Assembly (NCBI RefSeq): GCF_900454495.1
Contig: NZ_UGSI01000001.1
Coordinates: 4,838,501 to 4,902,500, forward strand
Origin: Paenibacillus macerans
GTDB lineage: Bacteria; Bacillota; Bacilli; Paenibacillales; Paenibacillaceae
Length of the DNA: 64,000 nucleotides
Reading direction: 5' to 3'
Shown here: piece by piece, positions 42,851 to 52,523 of the stretch
Layout: each line of letters opens with the position of its first letter
Position numbering within the stretch: the first letter of the stretch is position 1
Notes under the pieces: generated by a model
Databases searched by the model: none
Told to the model about the DNA's origin: nothing
The model's input: only the letters and a program-made list of their open reading frames with translations
Program-made: the position numbers and the translations under genes

Positions 42851-43207
42851 TTATTGATTACGATTAAGACTAAACTTGTACATTTTTGCTGCAGCTTCAG
42901 GTTTTATTGCATACACATTACTTGCTGAAGCATGAGCGTAACCATTAGTCTGTGATGCTTTAACATATGCATGTACCGTTCCATCAGCAGGATTACCATT
43001 TGCCCAACCACATTCAGCAACGTCACCAGAATGTCTGTCAGTTCTAAAATCACCACTGAAACGCACATAACCATCAGGGACTTGGAATGGCCAATTTTCT
43101 TCTTTTTTATTTGTTTGACCTGGAAGGCTAGTTGCTGCTGTGATCGAAGCTGAGGTTCTTCCATCAGGCATTTGTAATGGTCCAACCATATCACCAGTTC
43201 TGAGCAT
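42851..43207 (-). CDS. Hypothetical protein, possibly truncated at its start
   Basis: 118 codons from ATG; the frame is open further upstream (SDAPKLSDALKEM) without a start, suggesting N-terminal truncation. It reads VPDGYVRFSGDFRTDRHSGD and WANGNPADGTVHAYVKAS, Gly/Asn/Ala-rich like a surface or phage-type beta protein. No ribosome site at the ATG. Family unknown. Bases 43208-43395 hold nothing recognisable. Confidence 0.4.
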   Translation of the reverse strand: MLRTGDMVGPLQMPDGRTSASITAATSLPGQTNKKEENWPFQVPDGYVRFSGDFRTDRHSGDVAECGWANGNPADGTVHAYVKASQTNGYAHASASNVYAIKPEAAAKMYKFSLNRNQ

Positions 43208-43395
43208 TTCCTTTAATGCATCACTTAGTTTAGGGGCGTCAGACCGTTACAATTTGAAATCAACGTTCTTGGAACAAATAGCGCTTGTGGCAACCGTTAG
43301 AATACTTGTGGCTAGAAAATGTATCTTGTCAGACCGGATTTGATGCAACGCTAGAGCGTTTTAGGTGTGTTTGTTCACCTTCGAATACGAGCAAG

Positions 43396-43422
43396 CAAAA
43401 AGCGACCGATTAAGGTCGCTTT
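43396..43422 (-). terminator. Terminator of the 99-residue hypothetical gene
   Basis: AAAGCGACC/GGTCGCTTT stem with a six-base loop; on the minus strand it is followed by TTTTT. Confidence 0.75.
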
Positions 43423-43438
43423 CCAAACATTCGAATTG

Positions 43439-43738
43439 TTACTCTATTGGCAGGCTTTCAACGGTTGTAAAAAATACATCTAGAAGCTCCGTAGCAAAAT
43501 TAGCTTTTACGTATTCAGAGATTTTGCCCAACTCTTCCTTGTTATCATACTCCAGGCATGGACGCCCTTCGTTCCATAAAACCCTGCATTGAAAAAGGGC
43601 TTGAACACGTTCAATAATATAATCTTGCTCCACGGGTCCACGACTAACTGCCACGATCTCATGCTCCTCCAACGTTGTTTTATAGCGATTGCTACCCTCT
43701 TTATTGTCTAAAATTTTAACATCCGTCTTCTGTGACAT
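43439..43738 (-). CDS. Hypothetical protein, 99 residues
   Basis: Complete frame MSQKTDVKILDNK to VFFTTVESLPIE, with a proper terminator behind it. Small acidic protein with EHEIVAVSRGPVEQDYIIER and a helical end; no family recognised. A ribosome site is not obvious upstream. It stands alone between the transposon-like repeats and the PEP-hydrolase locus. Confidence 0.5.
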   Translation of the reverse strand: MSQKTDVKILDNKEGSNRYKTTLEEHEIVAVSRGPVEQDYIIERVQALFQCRVLWNEGRPCLEYDNKEELGKISEYVKANFATELLDVFFTTVESLPIE

Positions 43739-43885
43739 TTATCACTAGTTCGAGCTCCCAAAATGTTCTTTCATTGCTATTCATGGACATTTTCCAAATT
43801 TTTAACAGATTTTACGAGATATTTTCATACGAATTTGTTGAATGACCTGTTGGTTTTGTATAGTTTGCATAAGGGAGGTTTCGCC

Positions 43886-45116
43886 ATGCAAATATCAAGA
43901 CAGGAAATACTCAAAAGGCTGAATGCGCAAATCAAAGTCAATGGACATATTATAGGTGTCGCTGCCGGCAGCGGCATGACGACCAAATACAGCGTTTTGG
44001 GCGGGGCGGATATTATTCTGGCTCTCAGTGCCGGACGCTTTCGGCAGATGGGACGGGCGTCTTTGGGATGTTATCTTTGTTATTCCAACAGCAATGAAAT
44101 CGTTATGGATTTTGCCTCGCGCGAGTTGATGCCTCTTCTGCAGGATACCCCGATTTTATTTGGACTGAACGCTACGGACCCTTGCCTTTCCCTTCCAGAG
44201 TTCATTTTGCATATCAAAAAATCCGGCTTTGACGGGATCAATAATTGGCCCACCGTCGGACTCATTGACGGAAAGTTTCGCGAGGCGCTGGAGGAAGAGG
44301 GGATTTCGTATCGCCAGGAAATCGAGGCGATCCGCATAGCCCATGAGCAGGGGCTGTTTACCCTGGCCTTCGTCTTTGATGCCTGGCAGGCGGAACAGAT
44401 GTTAAAGGCCGGAGCAGACATTATCTGCGCTCATTTGGGACTGACGACCGGCGGCGTTTTGGGCGCGAAGAAAGTGCAGTCCTTGGACAGAGGGCGGAGG
44501 TTTGCTCAGCAGATTTTTGATACTTGCAATCAGATTCGTCCTGGGGCGATTAAAATGGTCTACGGCGGCCCGATCAAATCTTCCATCGATGCCCGGTACT
44601 TCTACGACAACTCTGCTTGCCAGGGCTTTGTGGGCGGCTCTTCCTTCGAACGGATTCCGGCGGAAAAGGCCATTTTGAACACGACCAAATCCTTTAAAAT
44701 CTCCCAAAGCGCCGAGGAAGAGAACAGCCTCATGAAGGTGCTGAATGGACAAGCCCAAGACTACGACTATGTGGAGTTTATCAAAGAACATATCATCAAC
44801 CACTATGATGAGCCCATATACCTCAGCGAGCTAGCCTTGGCGGCTCATGTGTCGCCCTCCTATTTGAGTGCCAAATTCAAACGGATCGTCGGTTGCAGCT
44901 TTACGGAATATTTAATCCGTTTCCGGATGAACAAGGCGGGGGACTTCCTAAGGGAGACCAGCCATGCCCGTTGGGAAGGTAGCGGAGCTGGTTGGCTATG
45001 GAGATTATATCCAATTCACTAAAATTTTCAAGAAATATAAAGGCACGACGCCTACCGGTTATCGAAAAAGCGGAACCTCGCAAGAAATACGGCCGACGGA
45101 GCGAAATCTAACATAA
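43886..45116 (+). pseudogene. PEP-hydrolase-like TIM barrel fused to AraC domain, frameshifted
   Basis: Residues 1-275 form a TIM-barrel of the phosphoenolpyruvate hydrolase-like family (VAAGSGMTTKYSVLGGADII, DGINNWPTVGLIDGKFREAL, AGADIICAHLGLTTGG). An AraC helix-turn-helix follows (YLSELALAAHVSPSYLSAKF). After FLRETS the frame goes wrong (HARWEGSG, stop at 45022), while the next frame continues exactly as expected: MPVGKVAELVGYGDYIQFTK to a stop at 45116. One extra C near 44964 explains it. Intact, this would be a regulator of about 410 residues for the genes downstream. ATG behind AGGGAGG. Either a recent mutation or a sequencing error. Confidence 0.8.
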
Positions 45117-45246
45117 GCACAAAAACAGCTTACTTTAAACAATATCAAAATTTCCGCCAAGCCGTACAATTGAATTATCATTTCTGAAAGCTGTTACAAA
45201 GCCATGGGGCGGCAGAAAAGATAATTCCAGGAGGTGTACTTAATCA

Positions 45247-46459
45247 ATGAAAACCGTAGCCATCGCGGGGACCTTCGACAGCAAGGGGAAGGAATTCCTT
45301 TACTTGAAAGAGCTGTTTGAGGAAATCGGCCTTAACACCTTGACCTTGCATACGGGAACCTTTGAATCCTACTTTGTTCCCGATGTCTCCAACGAAGAAA
45401 TTGCTGCCGAGGTCGGCGAAAATCTTCGGGAACTGGTAGGCCAAAAAGACCGGGCTCGTGCCACAGCAGCTATGGCAAAGGGTACCGAAAAGATCGTTCC
45501 CCGGCTTTATCAGGAAGGCAAATTCCAAGGCATCATTTCCTTGGGCGGCTCGGGCGGCACCTCGGTTATCACACCAGCGATGCGGGCTCTGCCCATCGGC
45601 GTACCGAAAATTGTGGTTTCTACCATGGCTTCCGGGAATACCGAACAGTATGTAGGCACAAGCGATGTGATTTTGATTCCTTCGATTGTGGATGTGGCTG
45701 GACTCAACTCTATTTCCACCAAGATTTTCAGCAATGCGGTCTTTGCCATGGCGGGTATGCTGGAGCATGAAGTTACGAAAGTTGAGAAAAAACCATTGGT
45801 TGCCGCCACTATGTTTGGGGTCACGACACCCTGCGTAGAAACAGCGAAGGCCTATTTGGAGGAGCAGGGTTATGAAGTGCTGGTCTTCCATGCAACCGGT
45901 ACCGGTGGCCGTACGATGGAGGGTTTGGTGCGAAGCGGTTATTTCCAAGGCGTACTGGATTTGACGACGACCGAATGGTGTGACGAGCTGTTTGGCGGCG
46001 TGCTGAATGCCGGGCCTAATCGCAGCGAAGCCGCCGGACTTTGCGGTGTACCGCAAGTAGTTTCTGTGGGAGCTTGCGATATGGTTAACTTTGGCCCCAT
46101 TGACACCGTGCCCGAGCGTTACAAACATCGCAACCTTGTACAAGCATAATCCATCGGTCACCCTGATGCGCACCACCGCCCAGGAAAACAGAGCCGTTGG
46201 CGAGAAATTGGCGGAGAAGCTGAATTTAGCCAGTGGTGAAAGCGTTTTAATTATGCCGCTGAAGGGCGTCTCCATGATTGACGCCGAGGGTCAGCCCTTC
46301 CATGGGCCTGAGGAGGACCTGGCTTTGTTTGATGCTTTAAGAGCCAACCTGGATCGCAGCAAGGTGGAGCTTTACGAATTGGATGCGCATATCAACGATG
46401 ACTCGTTCGCGCTTAACGCCGCCAAAAAACTCATTGCCATGATGGAGGGCAAAGCTTAA
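45247..46459 (+). pseudogene. UPF0261/Tm-1-like ATP-binding protein, frameshifted
   Basis: The first frame (to 46149) reads KTVAIAGTFDSKGKEFLYLK, SLGGSGGTSVITPAMRALPI and ATGTGGRTMEGLVRSGYFQG, the Tm-1-like/UPF0261 family, about 400 residues when complete. After YKHRNL it ends early with VQA and a stop; the neighbouring frame continues as YKHNPSVTLMRTTAQENRAV to 46459. One extra G near 46137 accounts for the break. The family is usually encoded next to PEP-hydrolase-like proteins, as here. Function poorly known; possibly dead, or intact if the base is an error. Confidence 0.8.
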
Positions 46460-46486
46460 TCATTCACAGGAAAAGGAGATATAAAC

Positions 46487-47317
46487 ATGAATACGATGAC
46501 CAGAAGTGAAATCCTTGCCAAATTTAAAGCGGAAGTTGCCGGCGGAAAAATCCTCTTGGGCGTAGGCGCCGGCACCGGCATTACCGCGAAGAGCAGCGAA
46601 GCGGGGGGCGCGGATATGCTGATTATTTATAACTCCGGCCGTTACCGGATGGCCGGCAGAGGTTCTTTAGCCGGGCTTCTCGCCTATGGCGATGCCAATG
46701 CGATCGTGGTCGAAATGGCTTCCGAGGTGCTGCCTGTTGTAAAGAATATCCCGGTGCTGGCTGGCGTTTGCGGTACCGACCCGTTCCGCGTCATGGACAT
46801 TTACTTAAAGCAATTGAAGGATATGGGCTTTAACGGCGTGCAAAACTTTCCGACGGTGGGCCTCATCGACGGTGTGTTCCGGCAGAACCTGGAAGAAACC
46901 GATATGGGGTATGACTTAGAGGTGGAAATGATCCGCAAAGCGCATCAACTGGACATGCTGACTTGCCCTTATGTATTTGATCCAGATCAGGCCAAGGCGA
47001 TGGCAGAAGCCGGTGCGGATATTTTGGTGGCTCATATGGGTCTTACCACGAAGGGCACGATCGGCGCGAAGACAGCGCTCACCTTGGATGACTGCGTTGT
47101 GAAAATTAAGAATATCATTGCCGCAGGGCGTGCCGTCCGGCCGGACATCATGGTCATTTGTCATGGCGGCCCAATCGCCGAGCCGACGGATGCCGCTTAT
47201 ATCATGCAAAATATCCCCGACATCGACGGCTTCTTCGGAGCTTCCAGCATCGAGCGTTTTGCCGCAGAGAAGGGCATCCGGGAGCAGTCGGCCGCGTTTA
47301 AGGCTATTTCGAAATAA
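46487..47317 (+). CDS. Phosphoenolpyruvate hydrolase family protein
   Basis: 276-residue TIM barrel related to the barrel half of the fusion at 43886 (LLGVGAGTGITAKSSEAGGA, NGVQNFPTVGLIDGVFRQNL, GADILVAHMGLTTKGTIGAK). Unlike that protein it has no DNA-binding part and its frame is intact. ATG follows AAAGGAG. Together with the UPF0261 gene just upstream it forms a conserved pair seen in many Firmicutes and fungi; the reaction is unproven. Confidence 0.87.
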   Translation: MNTMTRSEILAKFKAEVAGGKILLGVGAGTGITAKSSEAGGADMLIIYNSGRYRMAGRGSLAGLLAYGDANAIVVEMASEVLPVVKNIPVLAGVCGTDPFRVMDIYLKQLKDMGFNGVQNFPTVGLIDGVFRQNLEETDMGYDLEVEMIRKAHQLDMLTCPYVFDPDQAKAMAEAGADILVAHMGLTTKGTIGAKTALTLDDCVVKIKNIIAAGRAVRPDIMVICHGGPIAEPTDAAYIMQNIPDIDGFFGASSIERFAAEKGIREQSAAFKAISK

Positions 47318-47375
47318 CAAGTATAGGTTGCTTGAACGCGTTGTGCGGAAATGTTGACCAACTTGCTTGACAATC

Positions 47376-47416
47376 AAAAAGCGAAAACGCATGCTACTGA
47401 TGCGCTTTCGCTTTTT
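47376..47416 (+). terminator. Bidirectional terminator
   Basis: Seventeen-base arms AAAAAGCGAAAACGCAT and ATGCGCTTTCGCTTTTT (one mismatch). It serves the PEP-hydrolase-like gene and, in reverse, the yitT-like gene that ends at 47456. Confidence 0.85.
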
Positions 47417-47455
47417 CTATTTTTGCTGCGGGCAGAAGTTTGCCAATACAATCGG

Positions 47456-48055
47456 TTATGTGCGGCGGAATCTTGCAAAAAGATTAGGCACCGATTTTGT
47501 AAAGTCCATCGTACGTCCCATAATGAGGGATGCCAGAAATGTGAAAAATGCCGTCTTGATATCCATGATGATAGCGCCAAGTATAAGTACAACAAAATCA
47601 AAGGCAATATGAATCGTGCCCATCTTAAGATTAGGAAAATGAAGCTGAATTAATCGCCCTAACAGGCCAACCCCACCGCTGGTCAACCCTTGGCTAAAAA
47701 CGATTCCCGACCCTAATCCCAAGCATGCCCCGCCAATCAGAATGCCTAACCATAGAGGAGGGTGGACCCAATTTCGGATCGGATCGAGCAGGTCAAGGAA
47801 GGCGGACAAAGCCCCTGCAACAAGCACGGTCTGGATCACGAAAGAGCGGCCAATCCGTCTCCAAGCCAGCAATAGCAAAGGAATATTAAGAGCAAACACG
47901 ACGATCCCCGGACTCCAATTTAAAGTATAGAGCGTGAGAATCCCGATTCCCGGGAATCCTGTACTGAATAAGTGAGCGGGAACATATCCTGCGTTTACGC
48001 CTAACCCCATAATAAAACACCCAATGAACGAAATAATGATATTGCCCGCTTTCAA
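47456..48055 (-). CDS. YitT/YczE-like membrane protein
   Basis: 199 residues, five to six membrane helices: IIISFIGCFIMGLGVNAGYV at the start, then GIVVFALNIPLLLLAWRRI and AFDFVVLILGAIIMDIKTAF. It lacks the cytoplasmic DUF2179 domain of the protein at 39018. Related proteins follow PTS or sensor genes in Bacillales; role unknown. It lies 22 bases after the antiterminator gene on the same strand and is probably the last gene of that operon. Confidence 0.82.
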   Translation of the reverse strand: MKAGNIIISFIGCFIMGLGVNAGYVPAHLFSTGFPGIGILTLYTLNWSPGIVVFALNIPLLLLAWRRIGRSFVIQTVLVAGALSAFLDLLDPIRNWVHPPLWLGILIGGACLGLGSGIVFSQGLTSGGVGLLGRLIQLHFPNLKMGTIHIAFDFVVLILGAIIMDIKTAFFTFLASLIMGRTMDFTKSVPNLFARFRRT

Positions 48056-48077
48056 TGTTAAAGTTCCTCCGTCTAAT

Positions 48078-48935
48078 TTAAGCCAACTGGTTATAGGAGA
48101 TCAGCCTGTGAATATGCACGGCCAGATAGGTGAGCTCCTCGTTTGGAATGGTTTTTCCGTACACCTGGTGAATATATTCTTTGATCTTGAACGCCCCGTC
48201 CATCGCCTGCGGATACAGGCTGGCGATTTGCTCAAACAGGATGTTGTCCGTATTCTCCAGCATCTTATCCGTGTAAAACCGCTCCACAAAAAACTTCACA
48301 TGGGTTACAAAACGGGTATAATGAACGTTTTCCGTATCCATATCAATATTCATCGAATATCTCACCAGGTTGACGATGCTGCCGATCATTTTGGCCATCT
48401 TCATGCCGTCCTTGGATTCCTTCTCCCCGCTTTGGGCATTGATCAAATGAAAAGCGATGTTGGCCGCTTCCTCCTTGGGCATATCGACGTGCAGCTTTTC
48501 TTTGATCAGCTCTAAGGAGAACAGGCCGATCGCAAATTCCTCGGCATAGTAATTTTTAATCTCCCAAAACACTTTGTTGGCAATCGCGATATTTTTAGAC
48601 AACCGTTCCACCGCAAAATGCAAATGGTCCATAAGGGTAAAATAGATCCCCGTGTTGAGCTTGGTTTGCAGCTTCTTTTCCGCGTAAGCCACAATCTGCC
48701 CGGTCAGTTCCACGTATACCGGAGGAATGGCGTCCAATACGCCAAGATACTCTTTGACTTTGACATTTTCGATGGGCATGAAGATTTGGTCGGCTTGGTG
48801 CTCCTCGACGGTATTGCCCGCTTTTTGACCGTAGCCGATGCCTTTGCCAAACATAATGTACTCCTTGTTCTGCTCATCCTCCACCAAAACTACGCTGGAA
48901 TTCAACACTTTTTTGATTTTGATCACACGGGTCAC
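48078..48935 (-). CDS. licT: BglG/LicT-family transcription antiterminator
   Basis: 285 residues. N-terminal CAT RNA-binding domain (MTRVIKIKKVLNSSVVLVED, then FGKGIGYGQKAGN), then two PRD domains with the phosphorylatable His regions MDHLHFAVERL and VHYTRFVTHVKFFVERF, and TYLAVHIHRL near the end. It would bind the RAT hairpin upstream of the PTS gene and prevent termination when the sugar is being transported. The gene is last of the three bgl genes here, while licT-type genes often come first. Confidence 0.92.
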   Translation of the reverse strand: MTRVIKIKKVLNSSVVLVEDEQNKEYIMFGKGIGYGQKAGNTVEEHQADQIFMPIENVKVKEYLGVLDAIPPVYVELTGQIVAYAEKKLQTKLNTGIYFTLMDHLHFAVERLSKNIAIANKVFWEIKNYYAEEFAIGLFSLELIKEKLHVDMPKEEAANIAFHLINAQSGEKESKDGMKMAKMIGSIVNLVRYSMNIDMDTENVHYTRFVTHVKFFVERFYTDKMLENTDNILFEQIASLYPQAMDGAFKIKEYIHQVYGKTIPNEELTYLAVHIHRLISYNQLA

Positions 48936-48958
48936 CTCCCTAATCGAAAGATGGGGAA

Positions 48959-50419
48959 CTAATCCAAATCTTCGCCATTGCTTTCAATCACTTTTTTATA
49001 CCAGTAAAAAGAATCCTTGCGTCTGCGCTGCAACGTGCCGTTTCCTTCGTCATCCTGATCGACGTAAATAAAGCCGTATCTTTTGGACATCTGGGACGTG
49101 GAAGCGCTGATGATATCAATCGGTCCCCAGCTTGTGTAACCAAACAGGTCAACGCCGGCTTCCACCGCTTCCTTCATTTGTTTAAAGTGTTCCCTAAAAT
49201 AATTGATCCGGTAGTCATCGTGGATAGAACCGTCGCTTTCCACCCGGTCCACGGCGCCCATGCCGTTTTCCACAATGAGCAGCGGTTTTCTGTAGCGGTC
49301 GTACAACTCGATCAAGGAAATTTTCAGGCCCACCGGGTCGATCTGCCATCCCCAATCCGTTACGGGCAAATAAGGATTTTTCACCCCTGTGATCGTATTG
49401 CCGGACGTCCGCTCAAGTCCTTCTTTGGCGGACTCGGTTAATGACATATAGTAGCTGAACGAAACAAAATCGACCGTGTGCTTCCGCAAAATCTCCTTAT
49501 CCCCCGGTTCCATTTGCAGATGAATATTTTTCTGCTCGAGCATGGTTTCGATCAGGGGCGGGTATTCTCCAAATACCTGCACATCCGCGTAAAAATAAGT
49601 GTGCAGATTCCTCATCAGCGTAATTTCCACATCTTTGGGGTGGCAAGTATTCGGATAGGTCGTCAGCATCGTCAGCATGCAGCCTACCTGGCTGCCCGGA
49701 ATGATGCGGTGGCAATCCGCCGTCACCAGCGCCGAGGCAACAAACTGGTGATGCAGCGCCTGATAAATGGTTTCCTCCACCTTGCCCTCCGGACAACGCT
49801 CCGGGACAATGCCCGCGGTCGTGAAAGGATGGCGGATGATGCTGTCGATTTCGTTGAAGGTCAGCCAATATTTCACCAGGTCCTTATAACGCGAGAAGCA
49901 GACATTGCTGAATTTCACGAAATAATCAATGACCTTTCTTTCCACCCAGCCGTTGTATTTGACGCTTAAAGCAAGGGGCATTTCATAGTGGGAAAGCGTG
50001 ACGATCGGTTCGATGCCGAGCCGTTTCATTTCGGTGAACAAACCGTCATAAAACTTCAGCCCCAATTCATTGGGCTCGCTCTCTTCACCGGTCGGAAAAA
50101 TCCGGCTCCAGGCGATCGAAACGCGCAGCGCCTTGAAGCCCATTTCGGCAAACAGGGCCAAATCCTCCTTATACCGATGATAAAAATCGATCCCTCTGCG
50201 TTTCGGATATTTTTTGACGTCCGGATCCTGCATCGCCCGTTCGATCATTTCGGTGGTAACGACCTGGTGCGCTTCGTAATCCTCGACATTTAAATGGGGT
50301 CTGTACATGGCTATGTCAGCTACGGACGGACCTTTCCCATCCACGTTCCAAGCGCCTTCCGCCTGATTGGCGGCAATGGCGCCTCCCCATAAAAAGTTCT
50401 TCGGAAATCCTTTGCTCAT
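48959..50419 (-). CDS. 6-phospho-beta-glucosidase (GH1)
   Basis: 486 residues, cytoplasmic. It starts FPKNFLWGGAIAANQAEGAW, the GH1 signature; the acid/base Glu is in YWLTFNEIDS and the nucleophile Glu in LLIVENGMGAVD. Phospho-sugar loop residues near the end (SASTSQMSKRYGFIYVD) fit enzymes that cleave the phosphorylated disaccharide delivered by the PTS. It lies 19 bases behind the PTS gene in the same operon. Confidence 0.93.
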   Translation of the reverse strand: MSKGFPKNFLWGGAIAANQAEGAWNVDGKGPSVADIAMYRPHLNVEDYEAHQVVTTEMIERAMQDPDVKKYPKRRGIDFYHRYKEDLALFAEMGFKALRVSIAWSRIFPTGEESEPNELGLKFYDGLFTEMKRLGIEPIVTLSHYEMPLALSVKYNGWVERKVIDYFVKFSNVCFSRYKDLVKYWLTFNEIDSIIRHPFTTAGIVPERCPEGKVEETIYQALHHQFVASALVTADCHRIIPGSQVGCMLTMLTTYPNTCHPKDVEITLMRNLHTYFYADVQVFGEYPPLIETMLEQKNIHLQMEPGDKEILRKHTVDFVSFSYYMSLTESAKEGLERTSGNTITGVKNPYLPVTDWGWQIDPVGLKISLIELYDRYRKPLLIVENGMGAVDRVESDGSIHDDYRINYFREHFKQMKEAVEAGVDLFGYTSWGPIDIISASTSQMSKRYGFIYVDQDDEGNGTLQRRRKDSFYWYKKVIESNGEDLD

Positions 50420-50438
50420 GTCTATTCTCTCCCTTGGT

Positions 50439-52301
50439 TTAATTTTCTAAAGCGGTTACAACCATCAATGTATCCTGACGGTTCACCTGTTTTAAATCCG
50501 CAACCTCGACCGCGTATTTGTCCTTATTGGTCACAATGGCGATGGTTACCGGATCGTAGCCTTCTTCAATAATCTTCTCAAGGTCGAACTTCAGCAATAA
50601 ATCGCCGGCTTTCACTTCATCTCCAGCCTGCACCTGAGGCTCAAAATATTTGCCCCGCAAGCGGACGGTATCGATCCCTACATGGAACAACAGCTCGATG
50701 CCGTTCGCCGTACGCATGGCCATCGCATGGTTCCTGCTGTAAATGACTTCAATTTTGCCATCCACGGGCGCGTACAATTCACCTTTCGCAGGAATGACCG
50801 CAACCCCCTCACCCATCGCTTTGCTGGAAAAGACCTCATCCTTCACCTCGGACAAAGGAATCATGTCCCCGATCACCGGGCTTTTGAACTCTTTTGCCAT
50901 GGTAAGCTGGTTAACCGCTTGGCGCTCTTCCGCTTTGGCCTTATGGTCCTTGCCGAGAATAAAGGCCGAAACGAAGGCAACCACAAAGGAAATAACAAGC
51001 GCGATGACGGCATTGATGATATTCCGCGGCAAATCTTCCGAGATAAACATCGATAAACTGGCTAATCCGGGTCCGACCAGCACATAAGCCTGCAAGCCGA
51101 CAATGCCGGTAAACGCCCCGCCGATCAGCGAACTGAACATGACGCTGCCGAGCACTTTTTTATTTTGCAGGGTGACCCCGTACAAGGCCGGTTCCGTGAT
51201 GCCGAACAAAGCGGAAATTCCTGCGGAGATGGCCGTGGCTCTTAACGCCTTATCCTTGGTCCGCACCGCAACGGCGAAGCAGGCCCCGCTTTCGGCGATA
51301 TTGTGGGCCAGCGAAGCAGGCATATAGAGCAATTCCTTACCGGTGCTTCCCATCGCGGAAAGAGCGTAAGGAATGAGCGCTTTGTGCATGCCGACGGACA
51401 CCATCAGCGGCAAAACGGCGGCCAAGAGCGCGACGGCAATCCACCCCACCTTATCGAACAAGGTTAAGATGATAGCTGAGAAACCTTCGCCGAGCGTATA
51501 ACCGAGCGGGCCCAAAACGAGCAACGACACCGGAACGGTAATGAGCAGCGACATCATCGGGACAAAAAAGATCCGGATCACTTTCGGCGTAATTCGCGTG
51601 AACCATTTCTCCATTTGGGCGTAGAGCAATACGGTCAGAATCGCCGGAAAGACCTGATAGGCGTAGGCGATGCTTTTGATCTGAAGGCCGAACAACTGGG
51701 CGCCTTCCCCGAGCATGGCCGTCATGTTCGGCAGCAGCAAAGCGCCGACGGCAGCCAGGGCCACCAAAGTATTTACTTTCAGTTTGTTGGCGGTGGTAAC
51801 GGCCACTAGTAATGGAAGAAAGTACAGCGCCGCGTCGCCAATTTGCACCAAGATTTTATAAGTGTGGCCGTCCGGATCCAAAACATTCATTAATCCGAGC
51901 AGCAGCAACAACGATTTTAACATCCCGGCCCCGGCAATCGCCGGAATCAGCGGCTGAAACACGCCTACGATAAAATCCAAAATAACGCTGCCGAGTTTTC
52001 TCTTTTCTTTCGGTTTAGCGGCGGATGCCTCAGCGGATTCCGAGTCAGGATTCGGCGACCCCCCCAACAACTGATTGACCGCATCATAAACTTCAACCAC
52101 TTCATTCCCAATCACGACCTGGCACTGGCCGGTCATTTTTACGGCGATCACGCCGGGAATGCTTTCGAGCCGTTTGACATCGGCTTTAGCGTTGTCGATC
52201 AAGGAAAAACGCAGTCTTGTCGAGCAGTGTTCAAAATGGGCGATGTTTTCCTTGCCGCCCACATATTTCAGAACTTCCGCGGCGGTCTGTTTGTAATCCA
52301 T
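50439..52301 (-). CDS. bglP: PTS beta-glucoside-specific EIIBCA
   Basis: 620 residues in one chain. The EIIB domain comes first (FEHCSTRLRFSLIDN, phospho-Cys), then the EIIC membrane channel of about ten helices (FIVGVFQPLIPAIAGAGMLK onward, with FGITEPALYGV), and EIIA last (GIELLFHVGIDTV, phospho-His). It imports and phosphorylates aryl-beta-glucosides, salicin or cellobiose. The ATG at 52301 is chosen because AAGGAAGGAG lies just before it; the longer frame has no site. Expression is controlled by the RAT/terminator and cre upstream. Confidence 0.93.
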   Translation of the reverse strand: MDYKQTAAEVLKYVGGKENIAHFEHCSTRLRFSLIDNAKADVKRLESIPGVIAVKMTGQCQVVIGNEVVEVYDAVNQLLGGSPNPDSESAEASAAKPKEKRKLGSVILDFIVGVFQPLIPAIAGAGMLKSLLLLLGLMNVLDPDGHTYKILVQIGDAALYFLPLLVAVTTANKLKVNTLVALAAVGALLLPNMTAMLGEGAQLFGLQIKSIAYAYQVFPAILTVLLYAQMEKWFTRITPKVIRIFFVPMMSLLITVPVSLLVLGPLGYTLGEGFSAIILTLFDKVGWIAVALLAAVLPLMVSVGMHKALIPYALSAMGSTGKELLYMPASLAHNIAESGACFAVAVRTKDKALRATAISAGISALFGITEPALYGVTLQNKKVLGSVMFSSLIGGAFTGIVGLQAYVLVGPGLASLSMFISEDLPRNIINAVIALVISFVVAFVSAFILGKDHKAKAEERQAVNQLTMAKEFKSPVIGDMIPLSEVKDEVFSSKAMGEGVAVIPAKGELYAPVDGKIEVIYSRNHAMAMRTANGIELLFHVGIDTVRLRGKYFEPQVQAGDEVKAGDLLLKFDLEKIIEEGYDPVTIAIVTNKDKYAVEVADLKQVNRQDTLMVVTALEN

Positions 52302-52357
52302 GTCCAATGCTCCTTCCTTTTGCAAATTTGTGAAAGGGGACAGGCTTTTCTGCAAAT

Positions 52358-52425
52358 AAAAAAGGACCTAAAACGACAAATAAAAGATTTGTCATTTTAG
52401 ATCCTGCCTGCTTTACCAGTCACAT
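52358..52425 (-). promoter_or_regulatory. RAT antiterminator overlapping an intrinsic terminator
   Basis: On the minus strand, ACTGGTAAAGCAGGCAGGAT followed by CTAAAATG matches the LicT-type ribonucleic antiterminator. It overlaps a terminator whose arms are GGATCTAAAATGACAAAT (52404-52387) and ATTTGTCGTTTTAGGTCC (52381-52364), followed by TTTTTT. Binding of the antiterminator protein would stop the longer hairpin from forming. Confidence 0.9.
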
Positions 52426-52451
52426 GTCTAATGGGTGTATTCGATTAATTG

Positions 52452-52482
52452 CATTATATATCAGGATTTTGAAAGCGTCAAC
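52452..52482 (-). promoter_or_regulatory. Sigma-A promoter with overlapping cre site
   Basis: TTGACG (52480-52475), a 17-bp spacer and TATAAT (52457-52452) on the minus strand. On the plus strand TGAAAGCGTCAACA at 52469-52482 fits the CcpA consensus TGWAANCGNTNWCA at 13 of 14 positions and covers the -35. This implies glucose repression on top of antitermination. Confidence 0.85.
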
Positions 52483-52523
52483 ATGGATTTCTTATAATAT
52501 CTTATAATAACCTAACGGTTTTT

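Noticed and set aside
45244..46275. Long minus-strand frame of 343 codons opposite the UPF0261 gene
   Set aside because: Shadow of a GC-rich coding strand; no recognisable domain, and the opposite strand shows clear family motifs.
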